From positions 62,001 through 126,000 of the forward strand of contig NOWV01000113.1 of NCBI GenBank assembly GCA_003344405.1: 64,000 nt of DNA, read 5' to 3'. Below the pieces are notes generated by a model, which ran no database searches, was not told the origin of the DNA, and worked only from the letters and a program-made list of their open reading frames with translations. This document shows positions 50,801 through 63,153 of the stretch, in pieces (the stretch's first letter is position 1; every line of letters starts with the position of its first letter). A program made the position numbers and the translations under genes. The DNA comes from Trichoplax sp. H2 (Eukaryota; Placozoa; Uniplacotomia; Trichoplacea).

Positions 50801-51735
50801 TAATTATAGTGATACATTTATAGCTTTATACTGTCTATGAAAGTGCTTACATACGGTAACCATGTCGTATTAACATGGTGTAGAGATTGTTTTCAATTTT
50901 ATAGATAAATAAGAATTTTAACGTTTACTATTACATAACGATAATGTAGAGTTTCCTTGTTGGGTCGGCGAAATTCAGCGATCGTTGGAATTCTCATCCT
51001 GACATGATTAAGCAATATGCTACTTGCATCGGCCGCCGTGTGAAGAAGTTAGGTGTTAAACAACCCGCAGTTTATTTCGATATTTGGAAATCGATGAACC
51101 GTCGATTTAAACAACGAACAGTTGATCCATCTGTTGATGTGCTTGCAGCTCCATGGTCACCGTTTACCAAGACGCCATGGATGATGCCATTACTCAAAGA
51201 CTTTACGTGGTGGAGATCGAAAATGGTTGAACTGGATGAGAAATTATTGAATGATAGTATTACCTTGTCAACGAATTATGTAGCTGATTTCCCGGGCTTT
51301 ACACTGGAAAATTTTATACCGGAAGTTTATCGAGTGAATTTAACAGTATTACAAGGTACAGTACGCATTAGTGTTGGACAGAAAGGCCACAACATCGACG
51401 CTAATCAAACAGCAATTTTGCCAAATAATAGAACTCACGAAGTTCGCGTAGTATCCAAAGAACCGGCCAGCTATTACTATCTTTTCAGTAATATTACAAT
51501 GGAAAAGATGATTGATCAAGAATTAAATAAGATTAACAGTACTGAAGAAACTGCCAAGAATGGTACTACTACATACTTAAAATCTATAAAAAAGAAATTA
51601 ACTCCAATTTATCGCTTCATCTATCTCAAAGGACTTCTCTACTACCATATTGGCAACAATACAATCAACGCTTTAAGCAACATACTAAGAAATTGCAATT
51701 GCGATCAGAATTTGTTGCCGACTAATAAACCTTAG
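47845..51735 (+). CDS. GGCX: Vitamin K-dependent gamma-glutamyl carboxylase, copy 2
   Basis: Paralogue of the gene at 27377. Six exons: 47845-48007, 48452-48773, 49520-49598, 49829-50461, 50636-50770, 50950-51735, 705 residues. Exons 2, 3 and 5 have the same lengths (322, 79, 135) and all intron phases match copy 1, so the pair arose by DNA-level duplication. Introns here are longer. Landmarks: DPSSLGITRILYGFL; DTTQERGM; DKTTWNNHSYLFGL; VYFYAGIKKLDPDW (lysine pair 199/200, catalytic); LPFSHNVTKGYTGWDDHGLY; GYSWDMMVHTW; MIKQYATC; AVYFDIWKSMNRRFKQR; and LAAPWSPFTKTPWMMPLL. Both copies keep full length and catalytic residues, so both are probably active. One oddity: the exon 2/3 junction codon is TGC (Cys), where copy 1 and human have Trp. 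Confidence 0.95.
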
Positions 51736-54283
51736 CCGATGGCGCTATTTTATCCGTAATTACAGCATAATATGATAGGTTTGGCCTTGACGTAGAGTAA
51801 ATCATCCTCCAATTTTCACCGATAGCTGGGTAACGGATACATGTTTAATGATCTTAATACAGCTTTTTGATAAAGTTTTCCAGCCTATTACAGAAATTAC
51901 TTAAAAGTGAGGAGATCATGAATTATTACGTTAATATTGCGATGTTTACTCTTTGAGGCAAAATATCAACAGTTATTGATCTTGATTAAATTTGGAATAA
52001 GCGTATGAAAGTAGTTTTTGATTTTAGTAAAAGCAATAAAACTGTGGCAATTTAAAATAATTGTAGATTACTTTTCTTGTTATCCTCAATTAAAATAAAA
52101 ATCAACGTCAAAGTCGACTCTTCCAGCGTGATTTAAGGCTTCATGAATGATTCTAATGTGGTATAAGGTTATTCTAATAATAATGACTCTTCGAAAATCT
52201 CACATTTATTTCGATGAAGTTGTAGTTTTAGAACACCGACAATAAGCACGATAATTGATATTTAAAGACTATCGAGAAACATTGTTTCTGTGCATTAATC
52301 TATTGGTAAAGAGTCGCGTAGATTCAAAAAAGTAACGGTTTAACAAAGTTTTGTGAATCAAATTAATTAAGATCAGCGAGTTTGAAGTGTTAATCTTTTA
52401 GTGGATCATTGTAGAGAAGCCTATCGAAAAAGAATTTTATCTGATCTTTAAACCAACTGAGAAGAACTGGTGGAATAGATATAAAATTAATAAGGAACCA
52501 AAATATGTGACAGTCTCCAACCTCTGCATACGATAGTAGACAGTGAGTAAACATCTCAAGCTATAGTATATCAGAAAACGATATTTTTGTGTGTGTTTTC
52601 GTGTTCCGTATTGGCTACCTTTAATAACAGTTTCAAGTCCCAATTTATTTGCCATACGGCATTTCATTATTTTAACTCGTTATTAGCCATTCAAGAACTT
52701 TTTGTTAATATGATCGTAGTTCAGTTAAAAAAAAACACTAGCTTTCATAATGATAAAGTTTTTCTCTTGGGACTTGCTATAGTCAAGATAAAGTCGTAAT
52801 GCAAATTATGCATAACAATAAAATTATTTTATATAAAGTCTTATATGCGACAATATATTGTCTTCTAGTGCTACTTTATCCTTTCCAAATTCAATCATTT
52901 TACAATAATACTGTATTAAAATAACCCTGAAGCCTAAAAAGTCACTTCTATCCTCATAAGCGACTATTGTTAAAGTAGATGTGCAACACAGATTCATCCA
53001 TCTTAAATTTACCGCCGTCTCAATGATGGATGCACAGTACTGTAGTGATTATAGTAAGGACCAAAGACGTCTTACCATACCCGTATATCGTATCTACTAT
53101 CTAGTGGCCCATGACTATATACATATATTCAAAGATGGCTATAACAGCGTTAATGAATTATTCATTACACATTTGTACTTGATTACGGAGTCTACTATTA
53201 ACTAGAAGAAAGTAAGCCTAGGCATGACTACTAATAGGTTTTCTTTTGGTATCATGGCCTAGATCAGCAGCAGTACTATATACTGCAATACAAATTTATC
53301 AGTCAGAAATTGAATGTACTCTCAGTACCTTAAATTAAAGGAAAGAAACTTTTTAAATTGAACGGATGTTGCCCTGGGCTTCGTAGTCCGCTAATAACCT
53401 TCGAAAGGGCAGTGTATGCTATCTGAAGTAGTCGGTAAATTGCGCTAGCAATGGCAGTGATACACAGCTCCATGCGCGCTACCATCACATGAATGGACCC
53501 ACACGAAAATCGACCTATATTGTCTCAATTACACCATATTCAAGTATGATAATCATCGTAAGGTAAGATTATTTTTAAGTTAGACGATGCAGTCCACCAA
53601 TGGCCTTAAGAAAATAATCTATATCTACGTAGTTAACCATACATTTCGACTATAATGCAAATAAATTTCCGCACAATTCATTGTTACTTCAATTAACACC
53701 GTTGCAAAGTAAGTGAATGTAATTCTGAGATTACTCATCTTTTATTAGAATGCATAATCCATTAGTAAAGTAACTTTCAATCTATAGAATGGAATAAGCT
53801 TAAGAAAATATGTATAAGATAAAATGCATGATTATTAACACTTTGACTTATGGGAATACTGTGAATAATACCTGTATTAACTTTCAACAGGCTTATTGTG
53901 AAGTATTAAAAAAACATATCACTGCGATTAGTAGGCACCAAATTCCCTGGAGATGTACCAAGTATAGTCATTCGTGCTTTACATTCAAGTTAATTAGCTA
54001 AATGGGCTTCCGAATTTTAATGAAGTCCCATATGGTAACCGTTCACAGCATGTTTTGTAGCATTAGACAAATGTTATGACAAACTATTGTTTGTGAAAAA
54101 AAAGTACTTTTTCTCAATCTGGCCTTAGCAGAATCATTTAGCGTTAGAGATTTTGACTTGTTATTTTTTGAGGGTCGCTATAGCTTATACTTTTAGAAAA
54201 TTTATAAGATTGATTTGATATAAGAATTTTGTAGTGCTGCTTTAGTGCCTACCGAAAACGGTTCCTATCGTCAATTTTCAACG
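51736..54283. other. Intergenic spacer
   Basis: AT-rich. Short frames at 52437-52799, 52981-53205 and 53810-54001 have no recognisable domain and no splice partners. The promoter of the GSW-repeat gene should be near its right end. Nothing else stands out. Confidence 0.5.
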
Positions 54284-57200
54284 ATGTTTGGCACTAGGAA
54301 GTTGATACAACTCTTACTTTTTAGCTATTTACTTCATTTTGCCATCGCCGTAAGTTTCAATTAGATCAAATTTATTTATTCTATACTGTACAGTATTAGG
54401 CACTCCCTTTTTCCTTCATTAACTCTATTAAACAAACATGCATAGTGATATCTGAAATGGAGTAATGATTCTGGTAATAAATCCACAAATTACTTGAATT
54501 TCTACCTTCTCTTTTTCTAGGTATTTCAACCGTTTCAACCCAAAACATGTCTTGAAATAGCAAAACATAACGCAAATCGTGGCAAGCGCGCAATCGAATA
54601 TAATGATAAAAGTAGTGGTAACCATAACTTAGACCATTCGGCAGGCAAGTTTTGAATCGATGTTAGTTTTAATTTTAATGGCTTTTACTATCATTCAAAA
54701 AGTTAACGATTCATAAATAATCTCTACGTTTAGACTCTGCTCTTAGAAACGGTATCTATTGGAGTGATAAAGATAAAAAATATCTAGACAGTTTTGATCA
54801 TGTTTTTACTGCGAAATATCCCATCGGAGGACGACCACCACAACTTGTTAGCAATCCTGAAGGTTGGACTGGAAACTCCCGGCCTTATATAGATAGCTAT
54901 GAGCAAGTTTCCACCGAGAAAAAACCTGGCCTAAAACCACAGGCAGATTTTAGTCAACTAAAGGGTTGGTCAAAAAGCGGTAAATTTTTTCTAGATAAAT
55001 ACGATCATGTCTTTACTGAGAAGAAACCTGGTGTAAAGCCACGACCAGATTTTAGTCAATTTCATGGTTGGACGGCAGACGGTTTACCTGGTCTAGGAGT
55101 TGGTGGTCAATGGGGAGGCAAAAAACCCTACGTAGATGGTCTTACACCAGGTAACTGGCCGAATCACGGTGGAGATGGCGTTCGTAAGCCAACACAATCA
55201 GGTTGGGCACATGGAAAACCACCGTACGTTGATGGTCTTAGTGGAGGAGGAAGCTGGTGGAATAATGGCGGACAAGGTAATCATAAACCAACACAATCGG
55301 GATCAGGTTCGGGGTCAGGATCAGGATCAGGATCAGGTTCTGGATCAGGTTCTGGATCAGGTTCTGGTTGGGGATTTGGTACTCATAAACCGTCGCATAA
55401 GCCAAATGCAACAGGATCAGGATCAGGTTCAGGTTGGGGTTCCGGCACAAGTAAACCGACTGGATCATCAGGATCAGGCTCGGGTTGGGGTTCTGGTACA
55501 AGTAAACCGACTGGATCCTCAGGCTGGGGATTTGGCAGTAATAAACCCACAGGATCAGGATCAGGCTGGGGTTCTGGCACAAGTAAACCGACTGGATCAG
55601 GCTCCGGCTCAGGTTGGGGATTTGGTACTAATAAACCTACAGGATCAGGATCGAGCTCAGGCTCAGGCTGGGGATTTGGTACTAATAAACCTACAGGATC
55701 AGGCTCAGGTTGGGGTTCTGGCACAAGTAAACCGACTGGATCCTCAGGATCAGGCTCAGGCTGGGGATTTGGTACTAATAAACCTACAGGATCAGGATCA
55801 GGATCAGGTTGGGGTTCTGGCACAAGTAAACCGACTGGATCTTCAGGATCAGGCTCAGGCTGGGGATTTGGTACTAATAAGCCTACAGGGTCAGGATCAA
55901 GCTCAGGCTCAGGCTGGGGTTCTGGCACAAGTAAACCGACTGGATCATCAGGATCAGGCTCAGGCTGGGGATTTGGTACTAATAAACCTACAGGATCAGG
56001 ATCAAGCTCAGGCTCAGGCTCAGGCTGGGGTTCTGGTACAAGTAAACCGACTGGATCTTCAGGATCAGGCTCAGGCTCAGGCTGGGGATTTGGTACTAAT
56101 AAACCTACAGGATCAGGATCAGGCTCAGGCTCAGGCTGGGGTTCTGGCACAAGTAAACCGACTGGATCATCAAGCTCAGGCTCAGGCTGGGGATTTGGTA
56201 CTAATAAACCTACAGGATCAGGCTCAGGTTGGGGTTCTGGCACAAGTAAACCGACTGGATCTTCAGGATCAGGCTCAGGTTGGGAACTTGGTACTAATAA
56301 ACCTACAGGATCAGGATCAAGTTCAGGCTCAGGCTCAGGCTGGGGTTCTGGCACAAGTAAACCGACTGGATCATCAGGATCAGGCTCAGGCTCAGGCTCA
56401 GGTTGGGGTTCTGGCACAAGTAAACCGACTGGATCTTCAGGATCAGGCTCAGGCTGGGGATTTGGTACTAATAAACCTACAGGATCAGACTCAGGTTGGG
56501 GTTCTGGCACAAGTAAACCTACTGGATCATCAGGATCAGGCTCAGGTTGGGGTTCTGGCACAAGTAAACCGACTGGATCTTCAGGATCAGGCTCAGACTG
56601 GGGATTTGGCACTAATAAACCTACAGGATCAGGCTCAGGTCCAGGTTGGGGTTCTGGCACAAACAAACCGACTGGATCTTCAGGATCAGGTTCAGGCTCA
56701 GGTTGGGGTTCTGGTACAAGTAAGCCGACTGGATCAGGATCAGGCTCAGGTTGGGGTTCTGGCACAAGTAAACCGACTGGATCTTCCGGATCAGGTTCGG
56801 GCTGGGGTTTTGGTACTAATAAACCTACAGGATCTGGCTCAGGTTCAGGTTCAGGTTGGGGTTCTGGCACAAGTAAACCGACTGGATCTTCAGGATCAGG
56901 CTCAGGCTCAGGTTGGGATTCTGGCACAAGTAAACCGACTGGATCATCAGGCTCAGACTCAGGTTGGGGTTCTAGCACAAGTAAACCGACTGGATCATCA
57001 GGCTCAGGCTCAGGTTGGGGTTCTGGTACAAGTAATCCGACTGGATCATCAGGATCAGGCTCAGGCTGGGGATTTGGTACTAATAAACCTACAGGATCAG
57101 GATCAGGCTCCGGTTGGGGTTCTGGCACAAGTAAACCGACTGGATCTTCAGGGTCAGGCTCAGGCTCAGGTTGGGGTTCTGGCACAAGTAAACCGACTGG

Positions 57201-58404
57201 ATCTTCAGGATCAGGCTCAGGTTGGGGTTCTGGTACTAGCAATCCGACTGGATCATCAGGATCAGGTTCAGGCTCAGGCTCTGGTTGGGATTCTGGTACA
57301 AGTAAACCAACTGGATCATCAAGCTCAGGCTCAGGCTGGGGTTCTGGCACAAGTAAGCCAACTGGATCTTCAGGATCAGGCTCAGGTTGGGGTTTTGGCA
57401 CGAGTAAACCAACTGGATCATCAGGATCAGGATCTAGCTCAGGCTCAGGCTCAGGTTGGGGTTCTGGCACAAGTAAACCGACTGGATCATCAGGATCAGG
57501 CTCAGGTTGGGGTTCTGGCACGAGTAAACCGACCGGATCATCAGGCTCAGGCTCAGGCTCAGGCTCAGGTTGGGGTTCTGACACAAGTAAACCAACTGGA
57601 TCATCAGGATCTGGCTCAGGCTCAGGCTGGGGATTTGGTACTAGTAAACCTACAGGATCAGGCTCAGATTGGGGTTCTGGCACAAGTAAGCCGACTGGAT
57701 CATCAGGATCAGGCTCAAATTTGGGAACTGCATCATCAGGCTCAGGAGGGAGTCAAATTAAAAATAATAATGGATACTATACATTATATGATGCTGGGAA
57801 TTTGCCTTACATGGCGTACTGTGACTTCAAATCTGATAATAACTATGTTTGGACTTTGATAACATCGTTCTCTCGCGAAAATGGAAATCATGCTGCTTTG
57901 TCACCATATGGTAAACCATTCCGAAAGCCGCTCTCGCAAAATTTTCCTAGCTACGAAAATCAAGCGGATAATTGGAATAAATTACGTTTTGACCTTCCTA
58001 GAATGAACTTAATTAAAACACATTCCACACACTGGCGTGCAACTTGTAATTTCCAACAAACCGAAATATTAGCAAATCACAAAGATTATGTACGAGGAGC
58101 CCTTAAGACGCTGGATATAATTACTGCGCTTGGCAATAAGTGCGCTGCAGTAGAATATTTTAATGTTGATGGTAAAGGTTGTAGTAACTGCAAGATACCC
58201 GTTTCGACTATACAGGATAGTCTCTTTGGGGGTAACAGGATGCCTTATGTCCCTGTAAAGCATTTTTCTAAGTGTGGCACTCCAATTGCTATTACGGACA
58301 ACACTGAAAATCTGTTTGGTAATTACGATGGAAAGTCTCATACCTTTTCCTGCTCCAAAGCTAGCACTTCTACTACAAATTGGTGGTTAGGTGGACGTAT
58401 CTAA
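54284..58404 (+). CDS. Secreted Gly-Ser-Trp repeat protein with fibrinogen-like C-terminal domain
   Basis: Three-exon model: 54284-54349 (signal peptide, [22 protein letters not shown]), 54521-54617 and 54734-58404, phases 0 and 1, about 1277 residues. Exon 2 carries [19 protein letters not shown], like the Cys-x-Glu-Ile opening of fibrinogen-related domains. Exon 3 starts NGIYWSD, then has degenerate modules ([11 protein letters not shown] and DFSQ lines, to about 55070), a Gly/Trp/Lys-Pro linker, and about 44 units of 11-21 residues alternating [17 protein letters not shown] and [16 protein letters not shown] (about 55300-57760). The C-terminal 210 residues ([49 protein letters not shown]) resemble fibrinogen-related domains of animal matrix proteins. 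Likely an extracellular structural or adhesive protein. The repeat tract has no ATG, GTG or TTG codons, so a start-based search misses this frame. A poly(A)-like AATAAA is at 58445. Confidence 0.8.
55300..57760 (+). repeat. Coding minisatellite (GSGSGW-KPTG units)
   Basis: About 44 tandem units of roughly 33-63 bases built from TCAGGATCAGGCTCAGG and ACAAGTAAACCGACTGG words. Two unit types mostly alternate (GSGTSK and GFGTNK). The lack of stops in several frames comes from this composition. Unit number should vary between individuals, and assemblers may collapse it. Confidence 0.9.
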
Positions 58405-60639
58405 AGAAACCGTGGACCAATCATTCTATAAGGCTTCAATTTTGAATAAAATCAAAATTTAAGGCATATGTTTAAATTTAAGCAACTTTGTAGGATAAAT
58501 TTCGGTGTTTCATATGGTAAATATCATAGCATCGTAATACTTTCGTAACACATAGCTATTCAAGGGGTTAATTATAATTATTAAGATACTTTAGCAGTAC
58601 AGTATATTTCTTCAAACATGCTGGAAAATCGCTATTATTCTATCTGCAATATTGATAATAAGTAATGTACTCAACTTAAAGTTAATCTAAGCTCATCTAA
58701 TATACTAACAGATTGAGATAATATGTGTATATGGTATTATATTGGTATGCAATGATTTAAAATCGTCATTTTCCTATATTTATCGGCGTGCTTAAGTTAA
58801 AATTCATATATTTTAGATTATTAATGAGATTGCTTCACTTTAATAACATTCGACCTTCGATTGATTAAGGTGTTTCTATCAGTAAAATTTCGATGAAATA
58901 CAACAGTTATTGTATCTAATATACTGTTGGAACGGACTATAAAACATAACCGTTTTAAAGCTTACAAGGCAAGCTCTTTTGACTTTATTCCGTTTCCAAA
59001 TCGAGTCACTATAACTCTATTCTCTTATTATCGTCAACGTTAATATAACAGTACCTTGGACTATCACATATACCTAGGTTTATCTAATAGTCTATGAGAA
59101 TACAGTATAACTAGTAGGCAATACATCAGCGAAATACCAGTTTTAGTCGGAAGGAAAAGGTAGTACTGTATTTGTACGGTATTTACAGTGAGTTTATATC
59201 ACTATTAAATTGTGGAGTAAGCTACTGATTAAGGATTTGTAGATGTAATAGATCGGATAAGTACATTAGTAAAATGCAAATTACCGTTATATCAGGCTAT
59301 ATAGAAGTTTATTACGCTTTCCCGCTCGTCATAGAGTCTGTACGTAGTTAATATAGGGAAACACGGTAAAAAAATAAAGATAAAGTATATAGCAAAATGG
59401 TACTAGTAAATCAGAACTATACGAATGCGAGTCTCCCATCTGTATTTATTTCTATCATATAGCACAATTGTGGAAACGCATGTCCTTGTATGTCCACCGA
59501 TATACACACCACTAAAACGGTAATTTCGTAACGGCTAGGTTGTTTAGTTAAATTATTTATTCTTTGTATAGTTTTACGTCTAGGCTAAAGAGACACAGAT
59601 TAGATACTCGATTTATGCGTATATGAGACTAAATTCAGATGTTGATTGCTGTATCGTCAGAAATTATTAAAGGAACAGAACGAGTAGTCCCTAGTTTTGT
59701 ATACGTTAAGCGTCTTTTAGACTTTGTCTATAGTATATAATTATAATAAGAAATATAAAATTTACGTAGTAATTGGAGTATACACAGAAAAAGGAAAGGA
59801 AGGTAAAAAAAATGAATACTTTACTGCACAAGTGTATATTGCATTATGTCAACTCATTTATGTTAAACGTTACCGATACTTCCTAGACCGTGTTTATTGT
59901 CAAATTTTTGTTATAGCCGTACTTATCTACTTGTCTTATCCGATCGTTAGGAGCATAAATTCCGAAAGCACTATCTACAGAGTAATGCTTATTGATTTCT
60001 ATATTACGATTTTGTTCAAATCAGATGCACCTGTATCTTAAAAACTCTGCACTAGAAGGAGCACGTAATCTGATTTTCAAGCGATTGTACTTCTTAGTAA
60101 TTTTTCCATACAGTTTTACTGTTGCATTTCATGGTTATAGTCTAATACAAAGTTAACTAATTATTTTACTTCAATTAAATTTCATTTTATTTTATCCGTA
60201 AATGTCGCCTTAAGCGGTAAATCCATTCGTAAATATATAAAGTCTTGTATGACGTAAGATCAATTTTCCGTATACATAGGCATTCATGCAGGTGCAATGG
60301 GTGACTGAAATCAAAATCAATTATCAAACTATTTATAATGACGACAGTTTATTAGAATTAACAATTACAATTGGTTTAGTTTAATGATAGCCTTTATTAT
60401 TAACTTGATGAATTAGGGCCAATGTTTCTGTTACTATACGTAGTTTTATTATCGCCTCTTTGATTTTTAATGCGATTTTAATGCATAATAGCCAAGAAAA
60501 TTATTAATGAGATTAAAAGCTGAATATTTATTTATCTTTTACACACAGTCATGAGAATGACAGAATTGCAATCAATTTTAGTAATAAAAGGTAAAATCGA
60601 AGCATAAAAGATTTTAAAATATTGAAAAGCTGACATGTC
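58405..60639. other. Intergenic spacer
   Basis: Between convergent GSW and bHLH genes. It has a candidate poly(A) signal at 58445-58450. A 105-codon frame at 59724-60041 has no recognisable domain. The rest is AT-rich with nothing recognised. Confidence 0.5.
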
Positions 60640-60909
60640 CTAGTCTTGTAAGATTTGACTAAGTTCTACTATGTAACATCGTGCTAATGTCAAAGTTTGT
60701 TGTTTGCTAAGTGATTTTCTGCGATCTACTGGCAAGAAAGACAACTTTAAACGCAACTGATCAAAAGCTTCATTTAAATAATGCATTCGAATTCTCTCTC
60801 GTTCCGTAGCTCGGTGACGGCGTTTCATTAGGCGTTCTTGCTGATGACCTTGATTAAATTCAAGCTGCATCTGCGTTGGTGTATCTTCAATACTTCGATT
60901 TCTCCGCAT
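60640..60909 (-). CDS. Basic helix-loop-helix transcription factor, Atonal/NeuroD-like
   Basis: An 89-residue single-exon protein starting at ATG 60909. Residues about 27-87 form a whole bHLH domain: basic region KRRHRATERERIRM with the DNA-contacting Glu and Arg of the RERxRM core, helix 1 LNEAFDQLRLKL, a loop of normal length (SFLPVDRRKS), and helix 2 LSKQQTLTLARCYIVEL. The spacing LNxAFDxLR then LSKxxTLxxAxxYI is typical of group A factors (Atonal, NeuroD and Neurogenin relatives). As a group A factor it should bind E-boxes as a dimer with an E-protein in the nucleus. Almost nothing lies outside the domain, so a missed upstream exon is possible. The basic region has Thr-Glu where Atonal proteins usually have Asn-Ala, so the exact orthology is open. 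Confidence 0.85.
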   Translation of the reverse strand: MRRNRSIEDTPTQMQLEFNQGHQQERLMKRRHRATERERIRMHYLNEAFDQLRLKLSFLPVDRRKSLSKQQTLTLARCYIVELSQILQD

Positions 60910-63153
60910 AGTGTTTCTATTCGCTTTCTTAGTAGGTACGGAATCTCGTTTTAGCTATTTTCGAACTGCTAAAAAAGTTGATGAGTGTTGATAAATTTAG
61001 CAGTGTTCCATCTTTTATAAGGCGTGACTATGAAGATCTGCTATCAAAAATTTAAGACTACCTGTACGCCTGTTGATTTATAGGTTACTTGAATTCTTTC
61101 TCAGTCATATAGATATGGGGAATATTCCGAATAGCTACAGGGTGTTAAATTATAATAATTATTTATTAAAATAAATATAAGATAAAATGTCTCCTTGCAA
61201 CATTTTCAGAATGTATCACAAAGCGACAGCCTGCAATCAGCAAATTCAGTAACACAAACAATATACCGTATGAATGACTTATCTTCAGCATGTGTCTAGA
61301 TTTAACAGTACACACTCTAAAATTCGTAGATACAACAGCATGGACGATTACATTGCAGTTGAATATGTAGTATATGGTTTATTAACGCTAATTTCGTAAT
61401 GTATACACATTGTTTACTGTAATAGATTAATGAGATATAAGCAATTGAAGTTCTTAACAAATTCTGGGATTAGTCCATATCATGTTGTTATATAAATACT
61501 GTAAATAGTAAGAAGCTACAGCTATTTCACACAAGGAATTGCTTACGTTAATTAATTATCAGTAAAACTCTGTAGAGCCAAAGCAGTTGCATACATACAG
61601 TATATGCACGTGTATATTAGCATTAATGACATTCGCACGTTCGGTTCAGTATCACTAAATTATTATAACTAGCGATTGCCTCACGCACAATGAAAAGACT
61701 CGCTTGTACAAGCGAATAGTTTTCTATTCCCTTTTTTTATCAATATTTTAAATTGAAAGGTGATCGAGGAGTCTGTAGTTGTGTTTCAATTTACGCCTTA
61801 GGTTGCTAACGACTACGTTCAAAATTTATTCTTTTTTGCTTCTGTTATGCAAATTAAACAGTCCAGGCAGCTGCTTGCAAAAATTACTCTTACTTGACTT
61901 CAATCACCTAGACGTCAAATATTAATGAATTTATGACTATGGAATACGCAACTGAGGTCCATGACTACCTTCCAGTCACTCTTTGCTTAATTCGTTATCC
62001 ACTTCTGTAGCATCATTAACGACTCGCAATGTTTCCGTATTTCATTAATCAGTGCTAAATGCAATGTTTATCATTTAATTTTAACAACTTCTTATTCTTT
62101 GCATTTTGTTGTTTCTTGTGCAGCACGCGCTTAACGCCTGTTAACATCTTATTAGACACGCGTACAACTGTCGATATTGAATTTATTTACCTACCAAAGG
62201 AATCATTTAAGATTAGGCGTAAATTGATGATCAACACGAAAGATTCATATTATTGCGAGAAACATAGTTGCAACAACCATTCTTCCTCAAGCAGAAGGCA
62301 TGCTATGCTAATATTTAACAAATCTGTTACCAACTATTTCAAACACAATCAACAGCATTAGCCTTAACATCGTTATTAGCGTCATTGCTTAAAATCATGT
62401 AGTAACAATTGTAATCGGAGCGTTTCGATTGCTAAAGAATAGGTTGTAATCTTACAGTTATTTGAATACATCTAACAATTTTGATCTTTCCATTACTCAC
62501 TAGAACCATCGCTTCTATTCAAGATCACAATATGGAATTTCAATAAAAGACATTGATGCGATTTCACATTGCCACAAATTTTCGTGTCAACGAAGCGTTC
62601 ATAAATAAATTGTTTGGATTTCATTTCATACTAACTAAAGCAGTAATACTGTAATAGGAATGTGATACTTTATAGAAAGTTTCCCATACAGTTATATCAT
62701 ACAAGGTTCGAATTAAAAGCTAATAATTTTTATAACGGCTGTCTGTAAACACACCATACGTAGCTAGTCATGTGAATAACGGTAACACCTAACATAAAAG
62801 AATAACTACTGTTCGAACTTGCTTAGTAATGCAAATGGTACATCAATAATTCATTTTTTAATATCAACCATTCTTTGGCACTAAAGTTTTCTGAATTTCA
62901 GACGTTTTGCACGTGGTATAACAAATTACGTAACAGTTCCAAAAAGTAATAAAAGCCGTTACTACAACTATCTCTAAGATACTAACATATAAATGTAACG
63001 GCATAACGGACTCTACTAACGTTATCTCGTTCAGTGACTGCGTTTCTATAGGAATAGAATCTATCGTTGTTTAAATGCAGTCAAATAAATTTGACTACAA
63101 CCATAGTTGATGTTATTAGTTAAAAAATGTTTCGGATTGGCCGTATTCATTTC
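60910..63153. other. Intergenic spacer
   Basis: Separates the bHLH gene from the 3' end of the JNK gene on the same strand, so bHLH control DNA probably lies here. A 100-codon plus-strand frame at 62059-62361 shows no domain. No RNA gene was recognised. Confidence 0.5.

Noticed and set aside
55383-57683. 766-codon antisense frame as a gene
   Set aside because: It is the mirror of the GSW repeat. It has no signal peptide, no flanking domain and no splice evidence. The plus-strand frame has a signal exon and a real C-terminal domain.
55136-57859. 907-codon plus-strand frame as the main gene
   Set aside because: It is one base out of frame with the conserved Cys-rich C-terminus and the signal-peptide exon. 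It ends shortly after the repeat without a domain.
59724-62361. Frames at 59724-60041 and 62059-62361 as genes
   Set aside because: Composition and residues look like chance frames in AT-rich spacer. No domain or splice partner was found.
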